NCBI GenBank assembly: GCA_030248065.1
Contig: JASAMV010001506.1
Span: 1 to 64,000, forward strand
Direction of reading: 5' to 3'
DNA length: 64,000 bases
Origin: Rhynchonema sp. JSB1_4
Taxonomy: Eukaryota > Nematoda > Chromadorea > Monhysterida > Xyalidae
Each line of letters opens with the position of its first letter. Position 1 is the first letter of the stretch. Of this stretch, positions 23,277-34,114 are shown piece by piece. The notes under the pieces are model-generated. The model saw nothing but the letters and a program-made list of their open reading frames with translations, had not been told where the DNA came from and did not search any database. The translations under genes and the position numbers were made by a program.

Positions 23277-26200
23277 ATGGCGAGCAACGCGCGTGCCTGC
23301 TGCACGTGTTTCGGTTGGACCTGCTGCCTGCTTCAGTCGCTGTTTCTCACGGCCATATTTCTGCTCTTCTACTTCTACTCAACGGATCTACAAAAACGTC
23401 TTTGCGACGGCCGGACATGGAACCCGCATTCAGGCAATTCAAGTAGTTACGGTGAAACATCTGATGATCCGCATCATGATGTTTCATATCACAAACGGAT
23501 GGTGACGATTGTGAATAGCAGACAGAAAGCTTGGCAGGTCAGAAACAAATCAAGTGTTTTTGGTATTTTGCTGTAAAGCTTGGAAAGGCGTGGGAACGCG
23601 TACGCACTGCGCCTTGCATTGAAAACGTTTCCGTTTTCATTCACCCTTGCACCTGGTGATGTAATTTGGAGCACAAAGTTTTGAAAAACTTCACAATTTC
23701 TAAATAATGGAAAAAATGCACTGACCAAAATCAGTGCTGCAACTCTATCGCAAAATATACATGGACGTACACAAAGTTCACGAGTTGCATTGTGAAAAGT
23801 CCCCAAACCGCACACCATTTCACTCGGATTTCACACTGGGAATGAGCAACATGTTACTGCCTTTCCCGATCAGGCGCGCTACAACCGTTTCGCCGAGAAC
23901 TGCCAGCGATGTGAACGTGGCTCGGTACCGCGTGACGCGCAGGAAGTGGAACGCAAAGGGATGGAGAAAGAGAGCGCAAGTTCGGAGTTCGATAACGATA
24001 TTGACAAAGAACTGGAGGGTGAAACTGTTATTGTGAGTTGGCTATTGAATAAATTTCGTTGGTTTAGGCTGGGCCCCAACATTTCGTATCCCCAGGCACC
24101 GGTGAAGTTTGTCAATCCCTATTTGCAAAGGACACTAAAGTGTGACTCAGCTAGCGTATTGTGCCTTATTGTCATTGCTTTCAAGCAAATTGAGACTGTC
24201 TCAATTGTTGGACTGATATGACTTATGATTATCAGATGACTTGGTCACGTGACCTTACTGCATCAAAGGCCGGCACGAAGTTTGCGCAGAATGCCACCAA
24301 AATTCGACCAGTCAATTCTGTTTTTTTTATATTTGTCCTCAAATGTCACAAAACGTTGCTCGCAGTTTTCCAACGACATTCACCTGGTGCCGGCCAGCTA
24401 TTTATCGACTGCTTTTGATGATACGGCACCGATTCCGTTGAATTTCGATTCGCGTGAGAAATGGTCACATTGTTGGACGATTCGGCATATTTTCGACCAA
24501 GGCGGCTGCGGGTCATGCTGGGTGTGTATCTGATCTTTTTCATTACATGCCTACCGTAATCTCTGCATACTTGGCGTGGCAGTTTTTAAAATTGTTTTAA
24601 TTTTCCCGATTGAATTTCTAATTTTATTGATCTAATCGCCATGCGCTGGTCGGTCCTGGGACTATAAAGAGTTGGCCTGTTTTCACAGACTGCCGGTGCA
24701 TCAGATCATCGTCAGTGCTTGACCGTGCTCTCCATGGTCACGTGACCGCCACAGAACAGCAAGTCCCCTTGTCAATTCAGGCTGCGGCCAGCTCATCATC
24801 GATGTCCGACCGCATCTGCATCCACACCAACGGCACCCAACAACCACAACTGTCGGTGCACAATCTGCTCCATTGCTGTCAAATGTGTGACGATGTGGAC
24901 ATCCGGTCAACTGGTGGCAAATTAGAAATGCCACACCCGGATACTTCGTTAGTTGCTGGCAGGGCGAGTGTTCTTGTTGGGATATTATCAAACTTGGGAA
25001 TTGCGACCAATATCGGGCCATTCGCTTGACCACCATCATATTGTTGACGAATTTTTCACCATGATCAGTTTCATGAACCACACCGCAAATGAACTGAACA
25101 CTGTTTTGTTCAATGATATGAATTGATAACGAATTTACACGTGATTAGACTGCTGTAATCAAGGGAATACGGGTCCACGGACAAAACTCCAACTAGATAA
25201 GAGGATAAGTTTTTGCTTAGACAGAATGTGTGTGTGTGTGTGTCGATTAAGCCCAGAATTATTCGTCTTGAACTGAAGTGTGAGGTCACCACTGCCCCTC
25301 GCACAGGTAAATATAGTGCCCGTCATACAGCGCGTAAAAGTAGTTGTTGTAGGAACAATCGAACACGAAACCATCATACACAACCGGCGAGCTCAGCACC
25401 GACCAATGTTTGCCGAATCTGTAAAAATGTAGTAAACACAGCTTGGATTCTTGTTTACACCATCGAATCAAATCCACCAGACCCCCAAGGACAATGACGC
25501 AGACAACCAGAAAGACAAATTAGTTCAGATTATTGAACCGTGTCAGCTTTGAATACAACGATGGCAAGGGAACAGCAACATCAGTGTTTGTCTAGTAAAG
25601 CATGCAATGAGCAAAAGGTAGTCGGGTGCTAAAGCAGTCGACGGCTGACGTGGTTTGCCAAGTGCATGTGGTGGCAAGCCTTGTCGTAGTCTAAGTAGTC
25701 GTATGGTCCTTATTTTCAAAGTTGACACGACCCCATTTCTCACAGTACAAGTTGAACTGTGGCTACAGTAATTCAACCATTCCAGATAATGCCCGATCGC
25801 AAATTTCAAAACAAAACCCAATATTTTCAGCATCTAACCCTCCGGTCAAATACGAATAAATGGCCTTGCACGCAGCCATCATATCAGGTGCATGTGCATC
25901 AATCGCCTGCACAATAATGCCAACCAATTGTGCGTTGTTGGTTAGATCCCCACCGGCCGCTATGATTTGGAACTTTCTGGGCTCGCCGCCTTTTTGTGAC
26001 AGTGATGGCGGCGCTGAAGATTTCTTTAGAACGTCAAGGCTGCTGCTGGGTATCTCAGAAAACAATGACGAAGCATATAATTTTAACACAGTAACCTGCT
26101 GCGGCTGTCGCAAGCAAAGTAAATGTCAACGCGCTTTGAAATAACACGGTATTCATTTTGTGAGTGAGGGTTTCTTCTAAAAAAAGTTGGAGGAATTTCA

Positions 26201-29023
26201 ATTCAAACAGCTATAGCTGTATGTTCAGAGCCCGACAAAAATGACGGATGAAACATGGTGAAAATACTCATATTTATAGTGATCCGATTGGAACTCAAAT
26301 ATTGTCAAACCTTAACCTGCGACCAAAATGTCGTTATTGTGCCATTCAATGGCTGATAACGACTAAGCTCACACAAAATGACCTGCTATATTTTGTTGAA
26401 ACCGCACACAGTTTTGACAACAATCTAAACTATATGCCAGACTAGGGGTAAGTATTTAGTTGTCAACTCAACCCGGCACGCGTCTATTTTGCACGCAAAG
26501 TACGCCGGTACGGGTAATGTGCAACAATGTAACAGCAGATAGTTTGCCCGTTTCGGCCTGTTTTCACAGACCGGCAATGTGCCGGGCCTCGTCGGTATAC
26601 GAACTCCTCTGGCCAACTGACCTCCGAAAAAAACTACCTAGAACAGATCTTATTGCTCAAGTAAAACATTACTTGCTGCGCAGAAAAGTGCAAGCCTGTG
26701 CAAATGTGCAAAACCAAAACAACCCCAAATAAACCAGAGAAATATAATATGTTTACATGACTTTGGCGGCACAATGCGGCACACTGGGATACCGCGACGA
26801 TCAGAATTGATGACTATATACATGGTATGTACATATTGGCCAGGCTGAAGTTGACGATTCGAAAAGAGTTGACGGTCTCAGCTGACTACAACCACAACGC
26901 ATGTTGGTGGCCGGACAATTGAGCAAAGCACATTTCAGCAAGACCACTTTGAGCAAGTGAAAAAGAGCAGGGCCATAAGAGCAGAGCACTTATTTTGTTC
27001 CAATGGCGTAGGCTTAGGGTGATTTTGGTATCAGGCTTAGGCTTAGGCTTAGGCCACTTAAGATTCGTTTTGCGTTTGGGCTTAGGCTTAGGCCTATTCG
27101 TTTTTAGGTTCTGCTCTTTTGGACTCTGCTCTTTTTCACTTGCTCAAAGTGGTCTTGCTCAAATGTGCTTTGCTCAATTGCCCGTCCGCCCGCATGTTCA
27201 CCTTGGCTGCAGCACATTGTTTCATTGCAGCTGCAAAGGTTCATCAGTGACACGTGCCTTTCACGAGTGGGTCACGGCTGGTGTTGTAACGGGTGGGGAT
27301 TACGGTACTTTTGCCGGATGTCAACCCTACGAATTTGACGCCAAATGCGGCCATCCTTGTGGCGAAATGGACTTTCCGATCATCAAAGCCCGCTGCACCC
27401 GCCGATGTCAGTCGATGTACCCGATACCGTATGAACAGGACAAGTATTACGGTGGGTTACGGTATGTCGTTGCACCGCACGTGTGACACAAAAATTTGTG
27501 CAACATCACACAACCGGCATTACATCTTTTCGGAAATGTATCCAAAGTTTTCTTGATTAACTTTCTCTTAAACTGTCAGGCTCGTGGTACATGTTCGTCG
27601 CGCCCGACATGAATCAAATTCGAAGACATGCCGGTCTGCCAGCTGGTTCGTGACGTTTCAAAAACGTTGTTGCTCCTATCCATTGCAAACATGTGTTCTC
27701 TCCGCTTTTACCATAATAGTGAAACATCACACCTCTCTCTCTCTCTTTCAGCCAATGTCAGCATAATTGACTTCATCAATTTTGTGAAACGCGAAATCCA
27801 ACGAAACGGGCCCGTCACTGCTGCGTTTCTGTTTCACGAAGATGTGCAGCATTACCACAAAGGTATGGTACACTTTGATTCAGTCCAACTGAACGTAGGC
27901 CGGCACAGGTGCCTGCATGCTCGAGAATGAAACCGATTTCGAAAAGCCAGTTTGGCAGGCGTTGTATTGATTATGTACTGCCTCTTGCTGTCAACAGAGC
28001 TCCGGTATCTATGCCATGCAATAAAGTACCGAGTGGCATTCAGAAACAAAAAAAGACAAAATTGGAGCGTTTTGAATAAAAAAAAAGATTGAGTGGCGGT
28101 CAAGTGATTGACGATGGGATGAGTAAGAACATTCGTGAAGAACGTCTTTGTGTCCTTGCACAAGGCAAGGCACCTCGCATGAAGCAAGGTCATCGGCAGG
28201 ATAACCCAACGTCGCCGGACCGCCAGCCAAAAGTGTCTGTTATGCACATTGCTTTTATGTAATAGAACCCCAGATGAAACAGAATGGTGTTGGTAGTGGT
28301 GTGCGTTACTAATCGATATATACACACACAAGGGTGACCTCCGGTGCACAACTGGTCGCTTACGGTATAATGTGCACACTCATCTCTGAGTAACCCGCAT
28401 GCAGGCGCACACACACATTGCGTATGCACGTCTGCTTGCTATTTCAGGGCAAAGCACGCGTAAGACAGTGAGGATCACAGTGGGCGTACACACAAAGGTG
28501 TACCGCAGCAAAGTCCAAAATGGCCCCCAGATTAAAGCACCTACACCTTATCTACCGTATACGGTGAAAACTGTGAATATGCCCGATATCAATCTTGCGT
28601 TTCTTCCAGACAATCAAAAACTGCCCTTGAATAATTTTTGGCTGTTTGTGCTGCGCTCAGTGCATCAAAATTGTATTCGATAACCTGATGTACCCATATT
28701 TTTTCCAATCCAAAAAGCAAAAAGTTAATTCGACAAAAAGGTTTTTACCTTTTTGCAGGAATTTACTCCCATGTGGCTGGGGAGCGTTTCATGGGTCATC
28801 TGTTCAAAGTGATCGGCTGGGGCCGCGACAAGGGCTATGATTACTGGCTGATTAGCAACACTTGGGGCAGGGACTGGGGAGAATATGGTTTGAGAAGTTA
28901 CTGATTTTTCAATTTCGTATTTCCGAAATTATGGAAACTATTTTTTGCAATCTTTCAGGTTTTGGTCGACTCTCAATCAATCTCGATCTGGCTGCAGTCG
29001 CCTATGGCATGCCGAGGATATGA
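23277..29023 (+). CDS. cathepsin B-like cysteine protease with N-terminal membrane anchor
   Basis: Nine exons give 430 aa: 23277-23537, 23874-24032, 24366-24521, 24781-24905, 27231-27451, 27580-27645, 27752-27862, 28759-28887, 28959-29023; all phases close. Peptidase family C1A features: DQGGCGSCW with the catalytic Cys, the SDRICIHTNG and CC segments typical of cathepsin B, catalytic His in FMGHLFKVIGWG, and catalytic Asn in ISNTWGRDWGEY. Oddities: residues about 14-35 form one hydrophobic helix after a Cys-rich start, so it looks like a type II membrane protein rather than a secreted proenzyme. The occluding loop is reduced to CGHPC with one His. The CNGG motif is replaced by CKGSS. The C-terminus stops at AYGMPRI, without the usual DHCGIE region. 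Intron 4 (2.3 kb) contains an antisense gene. Probably active, specificity altered. Confidence 0.85.
25286..26098 (-). CDS. dynein light chain (LC8-type)-like protein, nested antisense, 5' end not found
   Basis: Two exons, 26098-25839 and 25418-25286 (stop), join in phase to give about 129 aa. The C-terminal half fits an LC8-type fold: an amphipathic helix (PDMMAACKAIYSYL), then FGKHWSVLSS in place of the usual W-containing strand, then DGFVFDCSYNNYFYALYDGH and a last strand IYLCEG. The N-terminal 50 residues are low-complexity (SSAPPSLSQKG). Flatworms carry many dynein-light-chain proteins, some fused to EF-hands (tegumental-allergen-like family), so EF-hand exons could lie upstream, but I could not find any. 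The first exon shown begins at a plausible acceptor (CCGCAG), so the start is missing. It lies entirely inside intron 4 of the cathepsin gene, opposite strand. Confidence 0.5.
26170..26253. repeat. short dispersed repeat, copy 1
   Basis: Shares GAATTTCAATTCAAACA, CAAAAATGAC and flanking similarity with 29257-29338, same orientation. Imperfect, family unknown. Confidence 0.5.
26916..27180. mobile_element. inverted repeat with 55-bp arms enclosing a TTAGGC-type hexamer tract
   Basis: Arms 26916-26970 and 27126-27180 are near-perfect complements (CAATTGAGCAAAGCACATTT, AGACCACTTTGAGCAAGTGA). The interior carries about seven GGCTTA units in two short tracts (27030-27060 and 27078-27095). It sits in intron 4 of the protease gene, only 50 bp before the exon 5 acceptor. 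Confidence 0.7.
28082..28570 (+). repeat. about 490-bp dispersed direct repeat, copy 1
   Basis: Very similar to 29686-30170 in the same orientation; the first 270 bases (from AAAAAGATTGAGTG) differ at only a few positions, with later divergence and small indels. Lies in intron 7 of the protease gene. No open frame conserved between copies, so likely a non-coding element. Confidence 0.8.
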
Positions 29024-29256
29024 ACGTCTCGCAATGTGAAACATCAGCGAATATCATTCATTGCCGATGCGGTTTACTTTCGTATGTTGCCAAACTTGCT
29101 CTAGTCGTGCGCATGTGGGTGCTGAATATCATATGAAAAATTGATAAAACTACAACCGTGCAACTTCGCAGCTTGAATGAATAACCACAAGCCACTAAAT
29201 ATGGCTAATGGTGTTGCGATCCGTGCTACTGCCACTGATGCATTTTGAATATGGGT

Positions 29257-29338
29257 TGTTTCTCGAAGAAATTAGAAGAATTTCAATTCAAACAACTAAG
29301 CAGTTTGTTCCCAGTCTGGCAAAAATGACTGACGAAAC
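29257..29338. repeat. short dispersed repeat, copy 2
   Basis: Matches 26170-26253 over GAATTTCAATTCAAACA and CAAAAATGAC with intervening divergence. Confidence 0.5.
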
Positions 29339-29685
29339 CTTTGTTAGTTGGTTCATGCTCGTTTACATTCTACATTCTTTATTCATTTTCATTCAATTGC
29401 ATATTTCAACGCCAGTGAGCCTCAAAAGTGCGAATAAACGCACAGCACAGCTGATAAAGAGACACGCGCCATTATCTGGTGGTCAGAAAGTACTTCTCCT
29501 GCGTAACGCACCAAATGCTGGTGTTCTGTGTTCAATTTTCGGGTCGGGGCGTAAACTGGTTACAAGCTTTGTTTATGTTCTGTTGTTATGCTATATAGGT
29601 TTACTCACAACGGTCAAACCATCCGGCTGGGCGGAGTACCCAGAAAAAGAGACGCTTGTGAATACAAAAGAACAAAAACAACCGA

Positions 29686-30170
29686 AAAAGATTGAGTGAC
29701 GGTCAAGTGATTGACGATGGGATAAGTAAGGACATTCGTGAAGAACGTCTTTGTGTCCTTGCACAAGGCAAGGCACCTCGCATGAAGCAAGGTCATCGGC
29801 AGGATAACCCAACGTCGCCGGACCGCCAGCCAAAAGTGTCTGTTATGCACATTGCTTTTATGTAATAGAACCCCAGATGAAACAGAATGGTGTTGGTTGT
29901 GGTGTGCGTTACTAATCGATATATACACACACAAGGGTGACCTCCGGTGCGCGTTGAGTGACCGACACGCAGGCACTCAACGCAGCACACAAGCACACAC
30001 ACATTGCGCACGCACGTGTGCTTGCTATTTCAGGACAAAGCAGTGAGGCAAAGCAGTAAGACAGTGAGGGTCACTGTTGGGATACATAAGGCGCACAGCA
30101 AAAAAGCCCAAAGTTGCCCCAGAAAAACTGCAGCAGCCACACCTCACCATACTATACAGGGCCATTGCAC
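29686..30170 (+). repeat. about 490-bp dispersed direct repeat, copy 2
   Basis: Second copy of the element at 28082-28570, just downstream of the protease gene. Divergence rises past 29950. Confidence 0.8.
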
Positions 30171-30416
30171 AGTATTGGATCCGCGCGTGTGTGCGTTTAG
30201 TTGCCCCACACCTCGACCTGGCGAATGTACAAATCTGGAGTTTCTTCTGCGCAAAAGGGAAACATAATTAGTGTTGAGATCGCATTGCCTATTTTCGGAA
30301 GTGTCTGACACGCAGCAACACAAAATAAGAAATGCAGACATGTTGCGTTACGTCATGTATAAAAAGACGTGTTTCACATCAAGACAGTGTCCAAAGCACC
30401 GCTCATTTTACCAAAA

Positions 30417-33400
30417 ATGGCACGACCACGCGTTTCGACCAAGCTGGTTGTCCTCCTGATTGTGTTCATTCAGGTGGGCATATACTATTCCATTCGAAGT
30501 CTTTTAATTCTAATTGTGAGTTTACGGGCCACACATGATTTCTTGTTAACAAACGGGTGATGGATCAGATTCTGTGCCAACTATAGCGACAAAGATGAGC
30601 TCTGTGGATTTGCAAAATGTTTGGTGAAGTTGTTGACACGTAGTTTTTAAGCTACGCATGTCATTCAAGTTCGTTTAGCATACAGCACACCTCGAATGTG
30701 TGTCAACTGCTTCACAATGAACTGCAGATTGATGACAACTTCTTGCAACAGACAACTTTTGTGGTTGGCATTCTCTTTCAAAGGCCAACGGTGCACCGAG
30801 TCATCGTCAGTGCGTAATCTCAGCTTCACGCTCTCTTGAACACCGCTCATGGGTCGCTATTTGCACGTGGGTATAATTGCCGTTGCAGCTCACAAGTGGG
30901 CACAGTACCAAGTATTCGAAGTTCAAAACGGTGCGTGATCCACAAACCAATCCGTGCAAACAAGCGCGTCAAGAGGTCCAATCATGTGTGACGCAGCATG
31001 TGGCCGCTTTCATGCAACAGGCGCGTGTGATTTTGATTTTTTTATTAATTGTCCTTGTTGAATTAGTTTTAGTGTTGTGTTCGGAAGGCATAAGGTATGC
31101 AACCGGCAACAATTTGATCAGAGACGATGTCGCTTGTTTGGACTTCGAGAGACAAAACACATGGGAATGAGAAGCTACAGTGTCAGCTGCAAGTCCAGGC
31201 GATCCTGAGCCTGCGCAGGCGCCTGCAGGCTAGCAAGTACGCCGCTGGTTTTGGCGCTTTTATGTACCAACAATATTTGTGTATTTTGTCCTCTGGTCTT
31301 GATTGCATTGTCAAAAAAGTGAAAACCGACGTGAAAAGCAATTCCATGTGTGTTTCGGACCATATACGTAATACACAAACGCACAAACAGTTAGCATTTT
31401 TTATCCATTTGTTTGTTCATGTCCTGCAGGTGCTCGGCTTGAAACCGCACTTCAGCTTTTTGGACGCGCCCGGTGTGCTGAAACGTTGCTTGAACGAGTT
31501 GGTCCCAACTAATTATTCATTTTGTTCATTTCTTTGTACGCCGCAGATTGCCTTCATAAATTTAAGCTGGTTTTGTTGACTGTTTCCAGTTATTCATGCG
31601 TGGTGCACAAATTACAACCCAAGCGACGTCGTTACCAACAAGGGGGTTCAATAAAACCAGTAAATCACGACAAACTCGATAATGGCGACTTCGCACTGTC
31701 GGCGTTTGAGGAAAAGGATGACCTGCCGGATCACGACATTGTGGGTGGGTGGAGGGAAATGTGTTGTTCAAAAATGCTTGAAACGTCCTGAATGCTACAT
31801 AGTAGATCCTTCGCCTGATTTTCAGGGAACCGATTGCCGGAATGGTTGTTCGACAAGAACATGAACGCGTGCATTGATGAGCAGAAGAAAAGGCGGCAAG
31901 GTTCGGTTATGTTTCAGTAAAAAAATGCTTGCTTGCGAATAAAATGTTCATTTTTCATGAAGTATAAAAGCATGAAACTGGATAAAAAAAGGAACTCACT
32001 GTTGAGCGTCGCAATTATTTCATGAGCACCGGTCCTTTTGTACGAGACAGGCCGCAAAGATGCTAACACCAGCATAGGGATCTCATCATAAATGCGTATC
32101 AAACGATATATTACGTACACCAGCTCACTGCAACATCAGCCAGCTGGTTGAAGAGTGCAATTGTGAACGAGTCACACATCACGATTCATTCAATGTATTC
32201 CTTTCAGATACTCTAAACAAATGCCTGGAAAGTCTTCACGATGTTCCGTTGCCGAAGAAGAAGAAAAAAGACAGACAACAGGCCACGAAACAGAAAAAGA
32301 CGGAGGAAAAACCAAGTGGCGGAGAAGAGAATGAAGAAAACGAGGATCAGACGAAGAATAAGGAAGACGCGGAAGAAGAACATCAAGAAACCGAAAACAA
32401 CAACGAAGACGAATTTGAACGGCTGGATTCGGACAGCAGAAACAGGGGGAATAGTGAAAATGTGAAGAACTTGTTGGAACTGTGAGTTACAGTCCATAAC
32501 CTTCTTTTTTACAGTAATCCTTCTTGTGTGAAACATCAACCAGCCAGTTTTTTCTTTGTGGTGCCCTTTGTTGCATCAGGGGATTTGTTGCTTTGTCTTT
32601 GCTTATACCGATCTTTAACAAATGTCCCTGTAGCTTAGTACTACACTACACACCATTGTGAAGCAGCCACCAGCCCGTCCGGCAGCAGTGTGTTGCACGC
32701 AGATATTGGTCGCACAATGACTATATGAGAATCCATCCCCCTAATTTTCCTGCACTGACAACGCGGATATTAGGCAATTATTTTCAAATTAAACCAGGTT
32801 TTGACAAGCTCTTTGCATTCTTATCAGTGAGAAGAATGAGAAACTAACGTATGCAGAAGTTTCACCCTGAATTCCACGCAACTGAAATGGTTCGGGCTCG
32901 GGTTACTGTAGCCACGTATTACACGCTTTACGTGTGAAATCGATACACACACACACACACGTTGATCACTCCCAATAAATAAAGCGGGAAAAGAAAGAGA
33001 AAATAACTCCTTGTCAAAACCTGAATCAATTTGAAAAAATTGCCAGAAACTCTCCCTGACGATGCAGGAAAAATAGGGGGATGGATTCTAATATAGTCAT
33101 TGTGCGACCAATACAATGCATGAACCAGCAGACTGATTGGCAGCCACACAATGCCAAAAAAGTGCATTGTGGATTAACCTAGCGTAACCCGCTTTCATGT
33201 GGATGTCTGATCGCATGCGTGTGTGATGTTTCAGTCTTGCGTATCAACCGTCCGACCTTCGCAAACTGCTGACGGACGCGTGCGGCACGCGGCGTAAAGG
33301 CAGCGACGTGCTCAACTGTGTCCAGGAAGACATCGGACTCGATACTTTGAGCGTCGTGTCACGCCGGAATGAGATACGCGTTGGACTGTGCAAGATTATG

Positions 33401-34114
33401 GATAAATGCGATAAGGAGAATGGGTTGGCGGTGCTTGGATTTGACTTCGGTGCTCACTGACGATGGTGTGGTGCACCCAACGGATCATATACTTGAAAAT
33501 GTTGCCGTTATGTCGGTCGATATGCCTGTTAGAAAGATTCAATCTGGGTAGCGCAACGTCAAAGGTGATCACTGGTCCTATACATTGAGATGCTGAATAC
33601 GTAGGGGTCGAAAGAGTCACCAAAACGCGACGATGGCCTGGTGCAATGACCGTTCGTATGGAAACGCAGGTAAAGCACTCACCATTTTCATGCACTCATG
33701 TGTGAAGGGCTGCCAAAACAGCACCGAGGTCACTTCAGGCCGCAACTGTGCTTGTAAACACTGACAGAAAGTATAGGTACACGACAGTAGTCCGCTTTTA
33801 ATTTCAAATATTCACATGAAACGAATTATACCAGGCTCGATGTTCAGTGCGCCAATAGCCCGTCACGTCGCCGTGTCCTTGATGCCCACTGCACGTGCAT
33901 GAAGACACACCTGCGTATGGCTGTAGAGTCATGCGCGCGCACGTTCAATTATTATGTGAGTTTGGTTTGAATCATCGTGTATAAAATAACTTGACGATGG
34001 GTCTGGTTCGGTCTGGGGACTATGATTCACATTTTGGTTGTGCACTTTTGTTGCTAGCAAGTCGGACTTGCAGCGTTGAAGATGAAGACCGATCCGATCA
34101 CGAAATTGTTATGA
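30417..34114 (+). CDS. secreted cysteine-patterned protein, tandem family member 1
   Basis: Nine exons, all in phase, 377 aa: 30417-30473, 30889-31026, 31430-31497, 31590-31744, 31826-31900, 32208-32481, 33235-33423, 33835-33955, 34058-34114. Exon 1 encodes only a signal peptide (MARPRVSTKLVVLLIVFIQ). An N-terminal domain follows with CKQA, LGLKPHFSF and KRCLND-YSC. The middle is a K/E/N-rich disordered insert of about 90 aa (exon 6). The C-terminal domains have DACG...NCVQEDIGLDTL...GLCKIMDKC and then QCANSP...HCTCMK...ESCART. The same order recurs in the next two genes, so they are tandem paralogues. I do not recognise the family; the role is probably extracellular. Confidence 0.7.
33224..33233 (+). 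other. TGATGTTTCA motif at a 3' splice site
   Basis: Directly followed by G, forming the acceptor of exon 7 of secreted family member 1. The same intron has the inverse motif at 32529-32538. Confidence 0.6.

Larger units (their letters stand above)
29024..30416. other. intergenic, repeat-bearing
   Basis: Contains the protease 3' flank with a TGAAACATCA motif (29037-29046), short repeat copy 2 (29257-29338) and the second copy of the 490-bp repeat. A 163-codon frame at 29208-29699 overlaps repeats and has no family support. Confidence 0.55.

Noticed and set aside
29208..29699. 163-codon open frame downstream of the protease
   Set aside because: Overlaps two dispersed repeats, shows no motif and no splice partners.
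32241..32539. Alternative frames over the Lys/Glu-rich exon of secreted family member 1
   Set aside because: Only the frame at 32208-32481 joins both neighbouring exons in phase.
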